Shown in pieces: positions 15,262-17,442 of a DNA stretch of 17,442 bases (the stretch's first letter is position 1; each line of letters begins with the position of its first letter). The stretch is taken from positions 1-17,442 of the forward strand of contig JBBSET010000062.1 of NCBI GenBank assembly GCA_038239485.1, in the 5' to 3' direction. The position numbers were made by a program, and so were the translations under genes. Origin of the DNA: DASQEH01 sp038239485. GTDB lineage: Bacteria > Actinomycetota > Actinomycetes > Propionibacteriales > Nocardioidaceae. The notes beneath the pieces were generated by a model. That model did no database searches and was not told where the DNA came from. It saw only the letters and a list, made by a program, of their open reading frames with translations.

Positions 15262-15324
15262 GTGAGGTCGGCCCGGGGCGCGGTGTCGGTGTCTCGACCG
15301 GTCCGTTTCCTCGGGCCGCCTCCC

Positions 15325-15358
<34 letters not shown>

Positions 15359-15379
15359 TCCACGAGGTCGTGCCGATGG

Positions 15380-16819
15380 TTAGGCGGGTGTTGGCTCAGC
15401 CCACGGTGTCGCGATGTTGCCTCGGTAGCGGTAGCGGGTGACCGTCACCGCTGCGGGGTCGAACAGTTCGACCCCTGCGTGATGTGGCCACCACCCCTGG
15501 GTGGAGTAGCGGCGCCGCAGGGACTTCCAGTTCGTCGTGCGGTGCTTGTTGCGGAGCCAGGTGACTACTCGGTTCCACGTGTAGTGGCGGAGGTAGCCGA
15601 AGGCGCGCTTGGACACCCCGTGCTGGAAGTACCGGGTCCACCCCCGCAGCAACGTGTTGAGTTGCCTGAGTATGTCGCTGAGAGGATGGTTCGTGCCTTG
15701 CTGGGTGATCGCCTTGACCTTCCGACGCACAGACGCCACCGACTTGCGCGCCGGGAAGGTGTAGACGAACGACTTCGACGTCCCTGGTTTGCGGTGCCGC
15801 TGGATGCGGAACCCGAGGAAGTCGAAGCCTTCATCGATGTGGACGACGGTGGTCTTCTCCTGCGACAGACGCAACCCCATCGGGGCCAGCACGTCTGCGG
15901 TCTGCTGACGCATCGCCTCTGCGTGTTCCCGCGTCCCCGACACCAGCACGACGAAGTCGTCGGCGTAGCGGACCAGCCGGAACACCGGCTGGCCATGTCG
16001 GCGTTGGCGTGAACGGTCGACCCGGGTAGCGCTGGTGGCTTCCCAGACCCGGGCGAAGTGCTCATCGAGCACCTCCAGTGCGATGTTGGCCAGCAGCGGG
16101 GAGAGGATCCCGCCTTGCGGAGTTCCGGTGTCGGTGCGCCTCAGGACCTGGTCCTCACTGAGGATCCCAGCCTTGAGGAACGCCTTGACCAAGGCCAAGA
16201 CGCGCCTGTCCCCGACGCGGCGACGCACCCGACCCATCAGGGCCGTGTGGTCGATCTCATCGAAGCAGGCCGCGATGTCGGCCTCGAGGACCCACTCATA
16301 GGAGCGTGAGGCGAACATCTGGATCTCCGCGATCGCATCCCACGCACGCCTTCGGGGTCGAAACCCGTAGGAGGAGGGGTGGAAGTCGGCCTCGAAGATC
16401 GGCTCCAACACCAGCACCAGGCTCGCTTGGACGACCCGGTCAGCAACCGTCGGGATACCCAGGGTCCGGTACTTGCCCGGCGACTTGGGGATCTTGCGTT
16501 GCTTGACCGGCGAGGGCGAGAACTCACCGGACTTCACCCGAAGGCGAAGATTGTTCAGGAGATCCCGCCAGTCACCCCTGGCCTCAACCGCGCGGGCCGT
16601 CAACCCGTCGATCCCAGCCGAGCGTGCCCCGGTGTTACTCACAACCCGCTCCCACGCCAAGCGCAGGAAAGCGGGGTCCACCACGAGGTTGAACAAGTCA
16701 TCGAACCGCGCCGTGGCGTCCGCGTTCGACCATCGGTGCAACTTGGTCTGCATCCCCAGTACCCGCTCCCGGGCCTCGACGAGGCCCGGCCATTGCTGGT
16801 GCGGAGCGTCGATATTCAC
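15380..16819 (-). CDS. ltrA: Group II intron reverse transcriptase/maturase, without endonuclease domain
   Basis: This intron-encoded protein promotes splicing and reverse-transcribes the intron during retrohoming. The 479-residue product has the RT domain in about residues 20-310: IPKSPGKYRTLGIPTVADRV, SSYGFRPRRRAWDAI, LEADIAACFDEIDH, TGTPQGGILSPLLANIAL and the catalytic YADD at 285-288. A maturase X domain follows (RQLNTLLRGWTRYFQHGVSK ... YLRHYTWNRV). It ends at WAEPTPA soon after the X domain, and no HNH endonuclease cysteine pairs are present. The start is GTG at 16819, with AGGAGG exactly six bases upstream; reading upstream enters intron RNA domains. No frameshift or stop interrupts it, so the intron appears potentially mobile. 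Confidence 0.94.
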   Translation of the reverse strand: MNIDAPHQQWPGLVEARERVLGMQTKLHRWSNADATARFDDLFNLVVDPAFLRLAWERVVSNTGARSAGIDGLTARAVEARGDWRDLLNNLRLRVKSGEFSPSPVKQRKIPKSPGKYRTLGIPTVADRVVQASLVLVLEPIFEADFHPSSYGFRPRRRAWDAIAEIQMFASRSYEWVLEADIAACFDEIDHTALMGRVRRRVGDRRVLALVKAFLKAGILSEDQVLRRTDTGTPQGGILSPLLANIALEVLDEHFARVWEATSATRVDRSRQRRHGQPVFRLVRYADDFVVLVSGTREHAEAMRQQTADVLAPMGLRLSQEKTTVVHIDEGFDFLGFRIQRHRKPGTSKSFVYTFPARKSVASVRRKVKAITQQGTNHPLSDILRQLNTLLRGWTRYFQHGVSKRAFGYLRHYTWNRVVTWLRNKHRTTNWKSLRRRYSTQGWWPHHAGVELFDPAAVTVTRYRYRGNIATPWAEPTPA

Positions 16820-17427
16820 CGGCGACCTCCTGGCATTGCACAACCTGTGCTGCGATCTCGCTGCCACCCTTCGCCATGTGGACGGCTTTCCCGTCCTCGG
16901 ACTACTACGGCGGCTCCGCCCCCTGCCATGCCCGTCGGGCGACGGTGGCCCTGCCCGCCGGACTGCTGGCAGCAGGCCGGGTAGGGCAGACACGACAGGG
17001 TTCCCATGTTCACTGTGTGACGGTCGGCGGGGTCGGTGTCCAGCTCTTCTCCGGCAGCATCGCTACGAGTACGCCGCAGGCATTCCTCGTAGCCTCCCGC
17101 ACCGGCATCAATAGCCGCCACGGGAGTCGCCTCCCCGTTCGTCCGTTCGGCGTGCACTGCATACCGGCCCACATCCGCCAGGTTGGAGCCGGCTCCACGA
17201 TTACGGAGGTTCAACCACTGGTTCACTCTCGTTACACCTTCCCGCCTCGTTCGCCGGGCCCGACCCATCTGGCAGTACTGGGACCGTCCCGGCTTTGTCA
17301 GAGCTGCTTCCCACCCTCACCAGCACCTCCTGGCTCAGGCTGCCCTCAACTTCAACCCAGCCGCTGCGACGACCAGGCGATGGAGGTCTCTCACCCCCAT
17401 CCGTACACACAGCGCCTCATGGCGCAC

Positions 17428-17442
17428 GCGGACCACGTGGAA
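17428..17442 (-). CDS. ISL3-family transposase, end of 5' exon (FHVVR)
   Basis: The last 15 bases of the window encode FHVVR, which in ISL3 transposases directly precedes the LA.DALD.CRRR helix found at 15261. It serves as the 5' exon of the intron and contains IBS1 (GTCCGC). The rest of the N-terminal transposase lies beyond the window. Confidence 0.8.

Noticed and set aside
16816..17268. 150-codon minus-strand frame upstream of the maturase
   Set aside because: It lies in group II intron domains I-III, which are structural RNA; the maturase has its own GTG and Shine-Dalgarno at 16819.

Overview
The window reads as a high-GC actinobacterial chromosome segment. GTG starts are common, Shine-Dalgarno sequences are strong AGGAGG types, and the protein families are typical of soil or aquatic Actinobacteria. 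No rRNA gene, complete tRNA gene or CRISPR array is visible. The genus cannot be named from the sequence alone.

Positions 1-5893 (left). A minus-strand operon encodes a membrane-associated formate dehydrogenase: catalytic alpha subunit (4912-1625), four-cluster ferredoxin beta subunit (1628-705) and an NrfD-type membrane subunit (698 to the left edge). The alpha gene holds an in-frame TGA at 4345-4343. It sits exactly at the selenocysteine site and is followed by a textbook bacterial SECIS hairpin, so this is one selenoprotein of 1095 residues and not two ORFs or a pseudogene. The NrfD gene runs into about 170 bases of almost pure G/C homopolymer that look like bad sequence. Divergently transcribed is a BKACE (DUF849) family enzyme (5159-5893).

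Positions 5897-12799 (middle, all minus strand). These are a cytoplasmic GAF-GGDEF-EAL cyclic-di-GMP protein, a 50-residue acidic ORF, a three-gene translationally coupled set (44-residue ORF, PEP-hydrolase-like TIM barrel, UPF0261/Tm-1-like ATP-binding protein), a secreted five-Asp-box (BNR) beta-propeller, and a secreted lipase-type alpha/beta hydrolase. The TIM-barrel and UPF0261 pair are the two halves of the plant antiviral protein Tm-1, here as separate genes in reversed order.

Positions 12800-17442 (right) look like the edge of an accessory region. A tRNA T-arm-like sequence precedes a tyrosine integrase (13311-14432), as expected at an attachment site. Beyond it lies a decayed IS3-type transposase fragment, then a 26-bp tandem repeat made of IS-end sequence. 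Last is an ISL3-family transposase gene interrupted by a complete 2166-nt group II intron (17427-15262) carrying its own reverse transcriptase/maturase. The last five codons at the right edge (FHVVR) join precisely to the codons after the intron (LACDALD), so both splice boundaries can be fixed to the base.

Functionally, the left part links formate oxidation to the quinone pool and the middle mixes c-di-GMP signalling, uncharacterised small-molecule enzymes and secreted hydrolases. The right end is a nested mobile-element deposit. I see no clearly new defence system. The most rewarding items are the Sec-formate dehydrogenase, the intron-in-IS nest and the split Tm-1-like operon with its coupled small ORF.
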